Positions 23,086 through 34,254 of a DNA stretch of 64,000 nt are shown piece by piece. Numbering within the stretch: the stretch's first letter is position 1; each line of letters opens with the position of its first letter. The notes beneath the pieces were generated by a model. That model saw nothing but the letters and a program-made list of their open reading frames with translations. It searched no databases and was not told the origin of the DNA. Location of the stretch: the NCBI RefSeq assembly GCF_030445035.2, contig NC_080680.1, forward strand, positions 119,314,228 through 119,378,227. Reading direction: 5' to 3'. This DNA is from Dasypus novemcinctus (lineage: Eukaryota > Chordata > Mammalia > Cingulata > Dasypodidae). Made by a program: the position numbers and the translations under genes.

Positions 23086-25997
23086 AAATTTTTTTTTGAT
23101 TTGTTGGTAATATAAATATTGATTAATGTTATCTATTACAGTTCTGTAAATACTATAATGTTGATTGTGTAGTAAAAATATCTGTTTGAGCTTATTTTAG
23201 TTTTCATTTAAAAATATAATGAATGAACATGTATTAAGCTCTAGACTCTTATATTAAAACCTTAGATTTAAAATGTGAATTATAACTGTAGAGCATACTT
23301 TTCTTTAAAAGCAATAACGTCTTCTTTGAAGGATTTAGTATTGTTCTAGAGATCTGCCAAATGCAACTTCAAGAATCAAAAATACTATCACTCATTTATC
23401 TCCTTATTCATTTGTACGTGCAATAATTATTCAGTATGTTTTTACTTTGTGCCAAGCACAGAGGTAAGTATTAGAATGAATAAAACATAGTCCCTGCCCC
23501 CTATGAACTTTTAAAATACTGAAAGAGGCAGGCTTACAAATGAGAAAACAAAGCAAAACTAAATTTCTAGTAGAGGCTTGCCTCACTTTTTAAGATACAG
23601 ACATTGTCTCTAGTTTGCCTGGAAAGAACTGATGGAAAAGCGATGCTGTTCTTGGAAGGATTCTCTTAGAAAATGACAGGTTAATTGAATATTTATAAAA
23701 TTAAATAGAAAGCCCTGGGGACACCTGGGGGTAGAGGGATGCTCTACTTCTTTGAGCTCCCTCTGGAGTTTCTTCTTGTTATCTTTTGAAATATGAGATC
23801 TCCACCAAGACAGCTAACCCAGATAGCCAATCAAGCCCATGGTTCATTAAGTTTGACCCAATACAAAATAAGACAGACAAACCCTTGCCCAATCAATAGG
23901 AGCCAAGCTAATTTCGTTTTTCTGTCTACAAAACTCATGTGCCATTCCTTGAATTCCAAAGTCACTTGTGCTCTTGACAGGGATCTGGCTTCCTCTGCTG
24001 CAGCAAAACTTTGGTATTTCGAATAAAATGCTGTCGTCTGCAAACTTGACTCCAATTTGACTTTGAACAATCTTTGATGGATAATATAGAGTCAGACATG
24101 GAAAGAAGAAAAGTGGAAGGTAATGGACTTCTAAAACAGGATTAGCATCTGAAAAAAACCTGAAAATTTGGGACCAGAAGTGGCTTGGGGTCACTGGAAC
24201 ACAAGCCGTATCTACAGAGTGACAAGCAGTAAATCTGGGAAAGTAGGCAGAGAGGCCAGTTCATGAAGCCTCATACATGCCACTAATGGAAATATTTTAG
24301 ACTTTTTAGACTGTTTGTCTATGTCCATTTTAAAAGTTATATCCAAATAACATCACATTTTGTGAAAGAAATAGCTTTCTTATCACTAAATGGGACAATT
24401 GGCCTATTTTCAGCTCTATATTCAAAATGGACAAATTCTATAAATCTCTAATTTAACTAATTTGATATTCAGCTTTTAAATTGGCCTGTGTTATCAAGTC
24501 TAATATCTTAACTGTATTCATTAAAATAATAACATGTAAAAATATTAAAAGTTTCAAGATACATTATCAAAGCATTCCAGATGGATGAAAAAAATTTATG
24601 TGCTTCAAACAGGAAAATGCTAATAAAAGCAAATGAAATTTCCAGGAGACAAATCATTAATAAAACACTGCAAGCAAGTTAGAATTGAATATATTGTTTT
24701 AATGGGGCTGGTTATCTTTAGATTTATAGCTACTCACAAATAATAACAATATTTATAACATGTTTCGATTATAATTGTAAAAATACTATGAATTATTACT
24801 AATATTTTTGGAGATTTCCCTATAGCAGACTCAGCATGAAGTACTTTATGCTTTCTATCTTATCTAATTCTCCCATTAATCATATAAGGTAGGTATTTTC
24901 ATCCTCATTTTAAAAGAGAAATATCTGAGATTTAAATTCTGAACAAAGTGCCCAAATTAATTAATTTAGCCAACAATATTTAGAGTTGTGATTCAAACTG
25001 AAGTCTTTCTGCTTTCAGAGACTAAAATGAGGAAAGACTTGGAATTAGTTCACTTTTCCTTTATCTATGGTGACCTATTTCATGTTTTGTAAGATAGAGC
25101 AATCTGCTAAGTTGGGGAAAAGTAACAAGCTACCACCGAATTCTGTTAATAGGAAATAACTTCTTCTTCCCCCTTAACAAATCCATTTTTACCCTGATGT
25201 ATGAAAATTAATCAGGTTTATCATGGTATGCCTAGCTATGGGCTATTATTAATGGTTGTGAAATTATCAGGATACAGAGTTTGACTTGATGTGAACAGGT
25301 GTAAACTGCATTCCCAAGGTTGATTTTTATGCTGCATGCATTAGTATTTCCATTTATTAGTTCTCAGTTGGCTGACTACTCATTCCTCCAAAGGAGATAA
25401 AAAATTTCTTAAAGTTGTTTTTTTTTTCTTTCCAGGAACAACATGGTCTTTCATCACAGGACTTTAGTATAATGGAAGCATTTATGGTGATCTACATATA
25501 TAAAGTTCACATTTTGTAAACACTTTTTTTCATTTAAAGCAATTTTATTAGCATTTAAAGACTTCGTTTTAATGGAGAAGATGAATCAATTGCCTCTTCC
25601 AGCATGTTTTTTTAGAACCAAAGTAGCCCTTCTCTATTACAGAACATAAGAAAACTGTTCTCCAACATAGCTTAGTTGTTTTGTTTTGTTTTTGTAGACA
25701 TTTAAGCAAAGATAGTTTAAGATTTTGAAGCCATAAAAACCATGTAAATGGCACTGAGAATATGAAGATGGTATGTATATATCTGGAAGGAAAAAAAGAA
25801 AAGCTATGCCTCACCTACTATATTATCCCACAGAAGCCAGGCTGTAGAAACACACTTTTTTCCTTGCCACCGGGTCAAATAACATTTCCTTTGAAGACAT
25901 CAGGTAGAAAATTTAGCAACTATTTCTCTGCACTGCAGAAATTAGAATCCCCAATATATGAATTTTCCTGTTACCTCTTGCCTGTTTTAAAATTTGT
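23086..25997. other. No gene recognised; one possible LTR relic inside
   Basis: AT-rich sequence with no convincing ORF. Segment 23760-24068 has LTR-like composition: CCAAT-like elements, an AATAAA at about 24023 and a CA end near 24068. It could be a decayed ERV LTR, but I found no partner or target duplication. An ancient repeat motif lies near 23410-23510. Confidence 0.4.
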
Positions 25998-26765
25998 TGT
26001 CTTAGTTTTCCAGGCTTGCTATGACATATACCACATGATGGGTTGGCTTAACCAAGAATTTGTTGGCTCACGGTTTTGAAAGCTAGAGGTTCAGAATCAA
26101 GGTATCAGCAGGGCCTGCTTTCTCCCCAAAGCCTGTAGGTTCTGGTACTGGCTTTCCACAATCCCCAGAGCTCCTAGGCTTACATGTCTGCCTCCGTCAC
26201 ATGGCGATGCCCTTGATGTCCTCCTGGGGCTCTTTCTGAAGTCTGGCTTTTCTTTATAATGTCTACAGTCATAAGAATTAAAGGCCCACTGCGGTCACCC
26301 CTCGGGCTGAAGTGTGGTTTGCTGGCCTGGCAGGGGAGCGGCCGCGGTAGGCCTAATTCCAAGCCGCTGCCCCCATAATAGGGTGGCTGGTCGGACTCAC
26401 CGCCACCCCTGAAGGGAGCTCGGCATGGGCGCAGAGTGCCCTCGGGTCTCCCCTTCTCGGCAGCCATGCTTCCGCGGCCACCCCTCCTCCCGGATAGCGC
26501 CACACGATGCCTTGTGGGGCAGCACCCTTCTTCTTCTTTCTCCCTGCGCAGGCGCAGGGCGGAAAATTCCAGTCTGCCCTTTTTCCCCCTCCCCCCGACA
26601 GCAGCAACAGCCAGGCGCAAGGCAGGAAACTCAAGTCTGCCCTCTACCCCAGCAACAGCAGCCACCAATCCCTAAACCCTGCCACTTCCCCCAGCAACAG
26701 CGACAGCCAATCCCTAACCACCACCCCTCCCCCTTCCAGTACCTCCCACTGACCTTTCTCCGGCA

Positions 26766-26843
26766 GCCAATCAGAACAGGGTGTGGCTTCGACCAATCAG
26801 CCTTCCCCAGCCCCTATAAAACTGTTGCCTCTCCCTCAATAAA
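26766..26843 (+). promoter_or_regulatory. Core promoter and poly(A) signal of the solo LTR
   Basis: CCAAT boxes in 'AGCCAATCAG' and 'ACCAATCAG', TATAAA at 26815-26820 and AATAAA at 26838-26843, all within 80 bp. The order and spacing are those of a retroviral U3/R boundary. Activity is unknown. Confidence 0.75.
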
Positions 26844-26999
26844 GTTGGACTTGCGTGTTCACCTCGTCTCCGCGGTAGTTCTTCTGCCGTGCGCCCTCCA
26901 GTCCTGAGAGCCCCCGACAAGGGCCTGGCCTCCCTTGTCCCCAGTTCGTCGCCTGCTTCTCCGGGCGACCCCGTCAGCCGAACTGCGCAACCCCTGTGA

Positions 27000-27062
27000 G
27001 ACCGACCCCTCGTCTGCTGCCGGACCGACCCCTCGTCCAAGGCTGGACCGACCCCTCGTCCG
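27000..27062 (+). repeat. Three tandem repeats in the solo LTR U5
   Basis: GACCGACCCCTCGTC occurs three times, each followed by a short variable linker (period about 20 bp). A fourth, diverged unit may follow. All are CpG-rich. Confidence 0.85.
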
Positions 27063-27276
27063 CAGCCAGACCCCACCTCGACCTACCGAGCCAGCCGCCG
27101 CAGCCCACCCTGATTCAGTTTGGCCATACCTAACTAAGATCATAGAAAAACCTATTCACAAATGAGTCCATCCCTTAACTGATGGGTATAATTTACAAAT
27201 GGGTCCACACTCACAGGAATGTAGATTAAGATTAAGAACATGTCCTTTTTCAGGGTAGATGGTTCAAACTACCACA

Positions 27277-29696
27277 GTCATCATAATGCCATTATATTCT
27301 TGTACTCAGGTTGCTTTTTGAGTATGAAGACTCTAGATATACAGCTTACTATATATTTGTTACAGTAATAAAAATAAAGAAGTGACATACTTTGTGCAAA
27401 TTCTTTTAATGCTTACCCTATATGTGTTGACGGTTACACACACTTTAGATATACTAGGACTGTGGGCAGCAGTGGATTTTAGAAAATGATCAGAGAGCAT
27501 TAAACAGAAGAATAAACTAGGATCGTGGCACACAAAAAATCAGAATTTACTGGATTTATTTTCTTCCTTATCCATTCCACATCAAGGTATGTCATTCCAG
27601 AGCAGCTCTGCCAGTACCCTCAACCCTCTAGCCATGTATTCTCAATATACAGCAATGAACATGTCAGCAATTGTCCTAATTTATTCCACAATGCTGGTCA
27701 CTGCTATAGAAATTCACACAACTATTTGGATATATTTCTCTTCAAATTCATGACATTAAATTTTAGCTAACCCCCATGATACTCCTTGAAAATCCTATTT
27801 TTGCTTGACTGTCCCTATTTCCAATGCCTATTTTCCTCAGTGATAGCTTCAAGCTTCCAATAGCTTCTTCATACTACCTATGTGATTCAAGTTCAGGTTG
27901 CCCTGGCTTCCTATTTAACTAGCGCAGGTGGGGTATCCTAAAATCTGGCCAACAAACCTATTTTCATCATTGTATCTTTACATATTTCTCCTTAATTCTT
28001 TTATTCCTTCTTGCGGTGTTTTCCAACATTAAGTAGCCCTATGGCAGGTGAGAAAAGAACTGTTGCTCTGCTCATCATCATAAAGCAAAATAAACAAGAA
28101 AAAAAAAAAGCCAGTGTCAAGAAGCACTGCCACTCTTTTCCCACATATAGCTTCCACCACCACCACCAACACCCCTGCACAGAGATCATAGAGTCTCCTG
28201 AAAATGTATATAAACTCCCAAATTTTCATTCAGGAAGTGCAGTGGTGGAAGCAGCAACTCTAGTAGTGCTAGTGGCATATGAGTAAACTAGGCTCATATT
28301 TAAGGTTGTTTTCCCATCCACGTTTGAATTGCATTTCAATCCATGCCCCTAAGTGAATTGACCCCTAAAATCACAAATGCAAGACATGAATTCCAAACAC
28401 CATTAATGAATTCTGAACACCCTCCAGGAGGAATAGTGGCCTGATATGTGGTAGATATAGGTCCATGGGCAATAATGCATAGATCCACTATCATCCAGGG
28501 GATCAACTTGGATTACACAATATAAATTGCTATTGAAGAACCTGAAAGTTCTGGGCAGTGAGGCAGAAACTAGAAATAGAGAAATGGAGAGAAAACCACA
28601 TACATGAAGCCAATGTTAAAAGGTGTTGGAATTAAGGTAATGGAGAGGGTCTGGGAGATTTCTCTTAGTGCTGGATCATAACCACAGGTGGTTCTTGGTG
28701 GAGGCCTATGACTTCACCCTGGCAGGAAGAGAGGGATATTTTTTTACCCATTTGAAAGTGAATGACTTAATTGCTTCCTTTTCTTTTTTATTCTGAATCC
28801 TTCAAGAAGACTCAGCTGTATTAGCTTTTAATTTATATTGGTGTCTTCCCTGGTATAAAGAGAGATTGAGGTATAGCCAGGGTTCTAGTCCTTAATCAGC
28901 TTCTTACAGTGGTTACAGGACTAATGGAGAACACCCAATTCCATACTGTTTATTACAGTATAAATAAATAAATAAAGATAGCTCTTTCTGCCATCTGCTG
29001 TGCAGACTCTCTAGCCATGGTAAACTCTGATGGACTACCAGAGCTCAAGACAGTTTTTGTCTTTTTAGCCTAAGACCTATATTTATTAATACAACCAATA
29101 TTTATTGAGTACCTATGTTTTACCAGGCATTGCCTATGCTCAGGATTACTAATATAAACTATTCAGGTATAATCCCTGCCTTCATTAAGATCACAGATTG
29201 TCAGGGCAGAAAGCCAGTTAATAAGAAAGATGAATTGGCTAACTTCTCCCTGTTCTATAACAGTGTGAACTGAATGAAAAGAATTAAATCCAATCCAAGG
29301 AGCAACTTAGGGACAATTTTAGGTCTTAGGTAGATTATGGAACTACCTAAGGACAATAACTGAGGGGTGGAAGATGAAGGCTTGTAGGAGAAATGTTTTA
29401 TGTTTTTGTTTTTCCCACATGTAGAATTTAACAGTATTCTCTCCAATGTTAATTAATAGAAGGTTACAGGTGATATGGTAACTACACTAGTGATGGAAAC
29501 AAGGCTACCCACCATTCTAAATGGTAAGGTATGGATCCAGAATTGAAGGACCCTGGTTGATTGGAGCCCTCTGTTCTCAGGAACCTCTGAGATAAGGAAA
29601 AGTCAGTGCTCACCCAGATGAGACCCAAGAAACAATTTTATTTTCTAGAAAATAAGAAATCAGTGAATAAAAGCAGTTTCCATATAAGGGGTAGCG
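27277..29696. other. No gene recognised
   Basis: Mixed-composition DNA with no ORF over about 90 codons that carries recognisable content. There is a CCA-repeat tract near 28155-28172 and a short (AAAT)n near 28963. Ancient repeat-like sequence lies near 29090-29200. Confidence 0.45.
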
Positions 29697-29938
29697 TTTT
29701 CATTTCCTAGGCTGCTCAAAAGAGATACCATGAAAAGAGTTGATTTAAACAATAGAAATTTATTAACTTACAGTTTGAGACAAATCAAGGCATCATTAAG
29801 GCAATGTTTTCCTCCTGAGGACTTGCTGGCAGGGATCCTTGGTTCTTAAGCCACATGGCAAGGCATATAGCAGCTTGTGCTGGTCTCTCCCTTCTGTTCT
29901 GGGTTTTGTTGCTTTTAGCTTTTTTTTCCTTAACATCT
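29697..29938 (+). repeat. MaLR-type LTR fragment
   Basis: It begins 'TTTTCATTTCCTAGGCTGCT' and continues with 'ACCATGAAAAG', 'TTTATTAACTTACAGTTTGA' and 'CCACATGGCAAGGCA', the order of MLT1/MST-type LTR 5' halves. It ends where the TTCC microsatellite starts; the rest of the LTR is missing. Confidence 0.6.
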
Positions 29939-29940
29939 TT

Positions 29941-30101
29941 CTTTCTTTTTTTTCCTTCCTTCCTTCCTTCCTTCCTTCTTTCCTTCCTTCCTTCCTTCCT
30001 TCCTTCCTTCCTTCCTTCCTTCCTTCCTTCCTTCCTTCCTTCCTTCCTTCCTTCCTTCCTCCCTCCCTCCCTCCCTCCCTCCCTCCCTTCCTTCCTTCCT
30101 T
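29941..30101 (+). repeat. (TTCC)n microsatellite with an internal (CTCC)n block
   Basis: About 150 bp of nearly perfect TTCC repeats, with CTCC units at about 30060-30087. Open frames read through it (Leu/Pro/Ser repeats) are artefacts of the period. Confidence 0.98.
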
Positions 30102-30360
30102 GTCATTATTTTAAAAAATACATATATATTAACAACCAGCAAGATGGTGGCAGTGTAAGGAGCACCTAGAGTCAGCTCCTGCTGCAGGGCAGTTAGTAAA
30201 CACCCAGACTATCTGGAGCTAGCTGAAGCACCTGTTTAGGTGCTCCAGGAGACCAGAAGAGCATCCTGCAACATCCTCAAAGGAATGGCAAGAGGAGACT
30301 GCCCATCTGCAGAGAAGATGGGCATGCCACAGAGGCCGGTGCCCATCCTCCACTAGAGGA

Positions 30361-31144
30361 ACAAGCTGCCTCAGGAGCTATTTAGCAACTGGAATTGAAA
30401 GCTCCATTTCCGAAAAATGGGGGAGGAAGAGATAGTCGGGCACCAACTTCAGTTACTGATGAGTAAGTTCAGCAGACTAAGGTAAAATCCTGAGAACAGC
30501 TAAAGTTTGAACCTGTTCAAATCAGAAAGAGACCAGTACTTGCCATCTTAACTCTACACCTGATACAAGGGGAAGCAGAGTGGGCTGAAAATCACAGAGC
30601 TGGTAGGGACCAGCTTCTTTCCAACCAGATCAGATTGCAGGTCTAGCCTAAGCCCCACCTCCAGCAGGGAGGATGCTGGGGGATCTGTGCCAGCCTCTCT
30701 GGGAAATTACTGGCCAAGCCATGGAGGCTGATGATTATCCTACTTTGTCAGCACAAGCTGCCGCAGGAGCTATTCTGTGGCTGGAATTAGAAGCTCCATT
30801 TCCCAAAAATGGGAGGAGGAGATGGTTGGCCACAGATTTCAGCTACTGATTAGTAGATTCAGCTGGCTAAGATATAACCCTAGGAACATCTAGCGTGTGA
30901 ATCTGTCCAAGTCTGAAAGAGGTCAGTGGCCACCATTTTGACTCTGCCCCCATCATCAGGAGAAGCTGGGCTGACCAAAAATCACAGTGACTGTAGGAAC
31001 TGGTTTCTTTCATGCAGATTGGCCTGCAAACCAGGCTAGGCTTCAGCCACACCTCTGACAGAAAGGAGGCTGGTGAGCCTTGCACCAGCCTGTCCAGGTA
31101 ATTGCAGGTGCCTTTGACTGGCACAGACTGAATAATCAGAAGTC
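30361..31144 (+). promoter_or_regulatory. Two tandem ~392-bp monomers in the L1-B 5' UTR
   Basis: 'ACAAGCTGCC..CAGGAGCTATT' recurs at 30361 and 30753, and the following 350 bp stay co-linear ('AAGCTCCATTTCC', 'GATTCAGCTGG'/'AAGTTCAGCAG', 'AAATCACAG'). Repeated promoter monomers are known from rodent L1 5' UTRs; a promoter role here is inferred by position. Confidence 0.75.
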
Positions 31145-31564
31145 TACTGGGGCAACTGCAGTCATCTTGGACCCACACTGCGTAGATTGCTGCCCACTAC
31201 TGCAGTTCCATCCCCACCCCAGACAGGGGAGAAAGGGGCATGAAGCTTTATCATTCTCTTTGGGCAGCTATAGTCTAGGCCTGCACAACTTACATTATTC
31301 CACACAGCTGTGGCTCTGTCCCTACACCTGGCAAGGAGAAAGTTAGGAGAAGCTTCATCAGTCTCTGGAACAATGAGGACAGCTTGAGCCGCCACAGCTT
31401 ATAGCACCATATTCATCCTTGATTCCTACTGCACAACCAGCAAGGGACAAAGGGCAGGAAGCCCTAAACTAAACAGCAAAACTGAACCCAGAAGAAATGC
31501 TTTTGTAAGCCAGATGCCAAGACACTAACAAAACATTACAATCCACACCAAGAAACAGGAAGCT

Positions 31565-32480
31565 ATGGCCCACTTAAAGGAATGAGATAAGCTTCCAGAT
31601 GACATAAAGGAGTTGAGACAAATAATCATAGATGTTCAAACAAACCTCCATAATAAATTTAATGAGATGGCTAAAGAGATTAAGGATATTAAGAAGACAT
31701 TGGATGAGCACAAAGAATTTGAAAGCATGCATAGAAAAATAACAGATCTTATAGGAATGAAATGTACAATAAATAAAATTTAAAAAACATTGGAATCATA
31801 TAATCACAGATTTGAGGAGGCAGAAGAAAGGATTGGTGAGCTTGAAGAAATGGCCTCTGAAAGTGAACATAGGGAAGAAAAGATGAAGAAAAGAATGGAA
31901 AAAGTTGAACAAGTTTTCAGGGAACTAAATGACAGCAAAAGACATGCAAACATATGTGTCATGGGTGTGCCAAAAGGAGAAGAGAAGGGAAAAGGGGCAG
32001 AAGGAATATTTGAAGAAATAATGGTAGAAAATTTCCCAACCCTATTTGAAGGACATAAATATTCATGTTCAAGAAGCACAACATACTCCCATCTGAAAAA
32101 ACCTGAATAGACAGACTCCAAGACACAAAATGATTGGAATGTCAAATGCCAAAGAAAAAGACAGAGAATTCTGAGAAGAACAAGGGAAAAGCAATGCATA
32201 CATATAAGGGATACCCAATGAGATTAAGTGCTGATTTCTCACCGGAAACCATAGAGGCAAGAGGACAGTGATGTGATATATTTAAGATACTACAAGAGAA
32301 AAACTTCCAGCCAAGAATCTTATATCCAGCAAGATTGTCTTTCAAAACTGAGGGTGAGATTAGAATATTCACAGATATACAGACGCTGAGAAAATTATAA
32401 CCAAGAGACCAGTTTTTCAGGAAATACTAAAGGGTATGCTAGAAAAGACTGGAGAGAGAGGCCTGGAAGAGAGTCTAGAA
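31565..32480 (+). pseudogene. L1-B ORF1 relic
   Basis: Degenerate ORF1p with several stops and frameshifts. The longest open stretch (31790-32110) holds coiled-coil sequence followed by the start of the RRM-like domain, ANICVMGVPKGEEKGKG, aligned with [16 protein letters not shown] of L1-A ORF1p. C-terminal domain remnants follow ('SADFSPETIEARGQ'-like, near 32230-32275). It cannot make a full ORF1p. Confidence 0.8.
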
Positions 32481-32539
32481 ATGAAGATTATCAGTAAAAG
32501 TAACTAAAAGTGTCAAGAGTGGTGAAAATAAAATATGAC

Positions 32540-33170
32540 AGATAAAACTCAAATAGTCAGGAGTAAACTTAACCAATAATGTAAAGCACTAAATATCATT
32601 GGAAGACTAAATACCATTAAGATGTCAAATCTACTCAAATTGATATACAGATTCAATGCAATCTCAAAAAAATTCCACCAACTTTTTTTTAATTGAAAAC
32701 ATGCTTTTCAAATTTATTTGGAAGGGTAAGGGGTCCTGCATAGCCAGACACATCTTAAAAAGGAAAAGCGAATCCTCAACTCCAGATTTTAAATCATATT
32801 ACCTAGCTATAGTGGTAAAAACAGGATGGTACTGGCATAAAGACAGATGCATAGACCAATGGAACCAAACTGATGGTTTAGAAACAAACCCTCACTTGTA
32901 TGACCAAGTGATTTTTGACTAGCCTGTCAAGCCCACACAGCTTGGGCAGAACAATGGTGCTGAAAGAACTGGATATCTATAGCCAAAAGAAGGAAAGAGT
33001 TTCCCTATCTCATATCTTATCCAAAAATTAACTCAAAATGGATCAAAAACCTAAAAATAAAAGCAAGAACCATAAAACTTCTAGAAGAAATTGTAGGAAA
33101 ATATCTCCAAGACCTGGTGATAGGTGGTGGATTTTTAAAGGAGATAAGAGGAGGACTGAGATGGACTACT
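32540..33170 (+). pseudogene. L1-B ORF2 remnant (post-RT region only)
   Basis: Directly after the ORF1 relic the sequence jumps to the part of ORF2 beyond the reverse transcriptase. The window 32656-32922 encodes FKFIWKGKGSCIARHILK and VVKTGWYWHKDRCIDQWN, matching L1-A ORF2 residues roughly 840-940. The endonuclease, the FADD core and the Cys-rich C-terminus are missing. Confidence 0.8.
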
Positions 33171-33539
33171 GATGGTTAATGTATGTAGAAGTTTTAACTA
33201 GCTTTACTGTAAAAGCATGGAAATTTATAGAGTGGATGGTAACAAATAGTAACAGCTAGTTTATAAATGGGGATGTGGCTGAAAAAGGTAGTCTAAGTAT
33301 GTAAATGCCGAACGACAGAATGCTAGAGAATAATCTAGGAACTGAATAACACAGTAATCCAACAGGTGGATGAGAATTGTATCTTAAGGTACAGATGCAG
33401 TAGTGTCCTTTGTGAGCTAGAGCAAATGTGCATCACTACTGCAGGGTAGTGAGAATGTGGAGAAGCATAGGAAAAACACCACAGGAATGACCTATGGACT
33501 GTGAGTAGCAGTAATATGATATTCTTGCACCTATGCCAA

Positions 33540-34215
33540 AAATGTACTGATACTGTATGGAAAATGTGTCCCAAACGTACACTCTGGACATGGTAATGAT
33601 CAGATGATATTATCTTATCTGTGAAAAATGTTCCACCACAGTGTGGTGTGTTCATAGAGGATGTTGTTTAGGAATTCTGCACACGTGCATGATTGTTTTA
33701 TAAGTTAACAACTTCTGTCATAAAAATATATTTAAAAAATAATAATAAGGTGGGTTGGGGGAAAATATGCCAAATTTAAGATAAGGACTATAATTAGTCA
33801 TAAGATTTTGACAATATTCTTTCAAAATTTGTAACAAACGTCTCACAACAATGCAAGATGTTGGTGGAGGGTTGATGTATGCGACCCCTGAATGATGTTA
33901 TGCATGTTTGCTTTGTAAATTCACAACTTTTACTATACACTTATAGTTTATGTATGTTCATATATAAATGACATAAAGATAAAAATAATAATAGGGTGGG
34001 TTGGGGGAAAATACTTTGGTTAGTAGTAATATTTTGAAATTGCTCTTTAATCATTAGTTAAAAATGTTTAACAACAGTGCAAGCTATTGGTGGTAAGGTG
34101 AGTTATGAGAGTCCTGTATGATGTTATAGATGTTTGTTTTGTAAGTTCACAACCATTACTATACACTTATTATTTATTTATATTTATGTATGAGTGATAT
34201 ACTTCAATAAACTAA
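33540..34215 (+). repeat. Tandem ~246-bp units in the L1-B 3' UTR
   Basis: 'TGGGTTGGGGGAAAATA' occurs at 33751 and 33997 (period 246), with co-linear flanks such as 'ACAACAATGCAAG.T.TTGGTGG' and 'TTTTGTAA.TTCACAAC..TTACTATACACTTAT'. A third, more diverged unit precedes them from about 33600. Confidence 0.75.
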
Positions 34216-34254
34216 AAAATATATATAAATACACACATATTTTTAAAAGATAAT

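Larger units (their letters stand above)
26290..27102 (+). mobile_element. Solo LTR, class II (ERV-K-like), with 6-bp target duplication
   Basis: An 813-bp GC-rich LTR with TG...CA ends, flanked by GCCCAC at 26284-26289 and 27103-27108. A 6-bp duplication is usual for betaretrovirus-like ERVs. U3 has two CCAAT boxes (about 26766 and 26793). TATAAA (26815-26820) is followed closely by AATAAA (26838-26843), an arrangement also seen in the LTRs of the provirus at 36.6 kb. U5 holds three tandem GACCGACCCCTCGTC-type repeats. Being solo, it arose by LTR-LTR recombination. It differs in length and sequence from the 36.6-kb provirus LTRs. Confidence 0.85.
25998..27276 (+). repeat. MaLR-type LTR split by a solo class II LTR
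   Basis: Left part 25998-26289 starts TGTCTTAGTTTTCCAGGC and reads like an MLT1/MST-type LTR. The right part resumes at 27109 with 'CTGATTCAGTTTGGCC' and runs through 'TTAAGAACATGTCCTTTTTC' to 'CAAACTACCACA'. Everything between is a later insertion. Non-coding. Confidence 0.75.
30137..34225 (+). mobile_element. L1-B: LINE-1 with ORF1 relic and most of ORF2 deleted
   Basis: Plus-strand L1 with a proper 5' start (CAGCAAGATGGTGGC at 30138), a 5' UTR containing two monomers, an ORF1 relic, only a C-terminal scrap of ORF2 and a 3' UTR with tandem units. The endonuclease and reverse transcriptase are absent, so the 4.1-kb element is non-autonomous. It may be a single internal deletion or a member of a half-L1-like family. 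Its tail faces the tail of L1-C. Confidence 0.8.

Noticed and set aside
23760-24068. Solo LTR of an ERV1-type element.
   Set aside because: AATAAA and CCAAT-like motifs are suggestive, but there is no clear TG start, target duplication or partner, so it is kept only as a possibility.
29839-30169. Leu/Pro/Ser- and Lys/Glu/Gly-repeat frames through the microsatellite.
   Set aside because: They are a direct result of the TTCC period not introducing stops.
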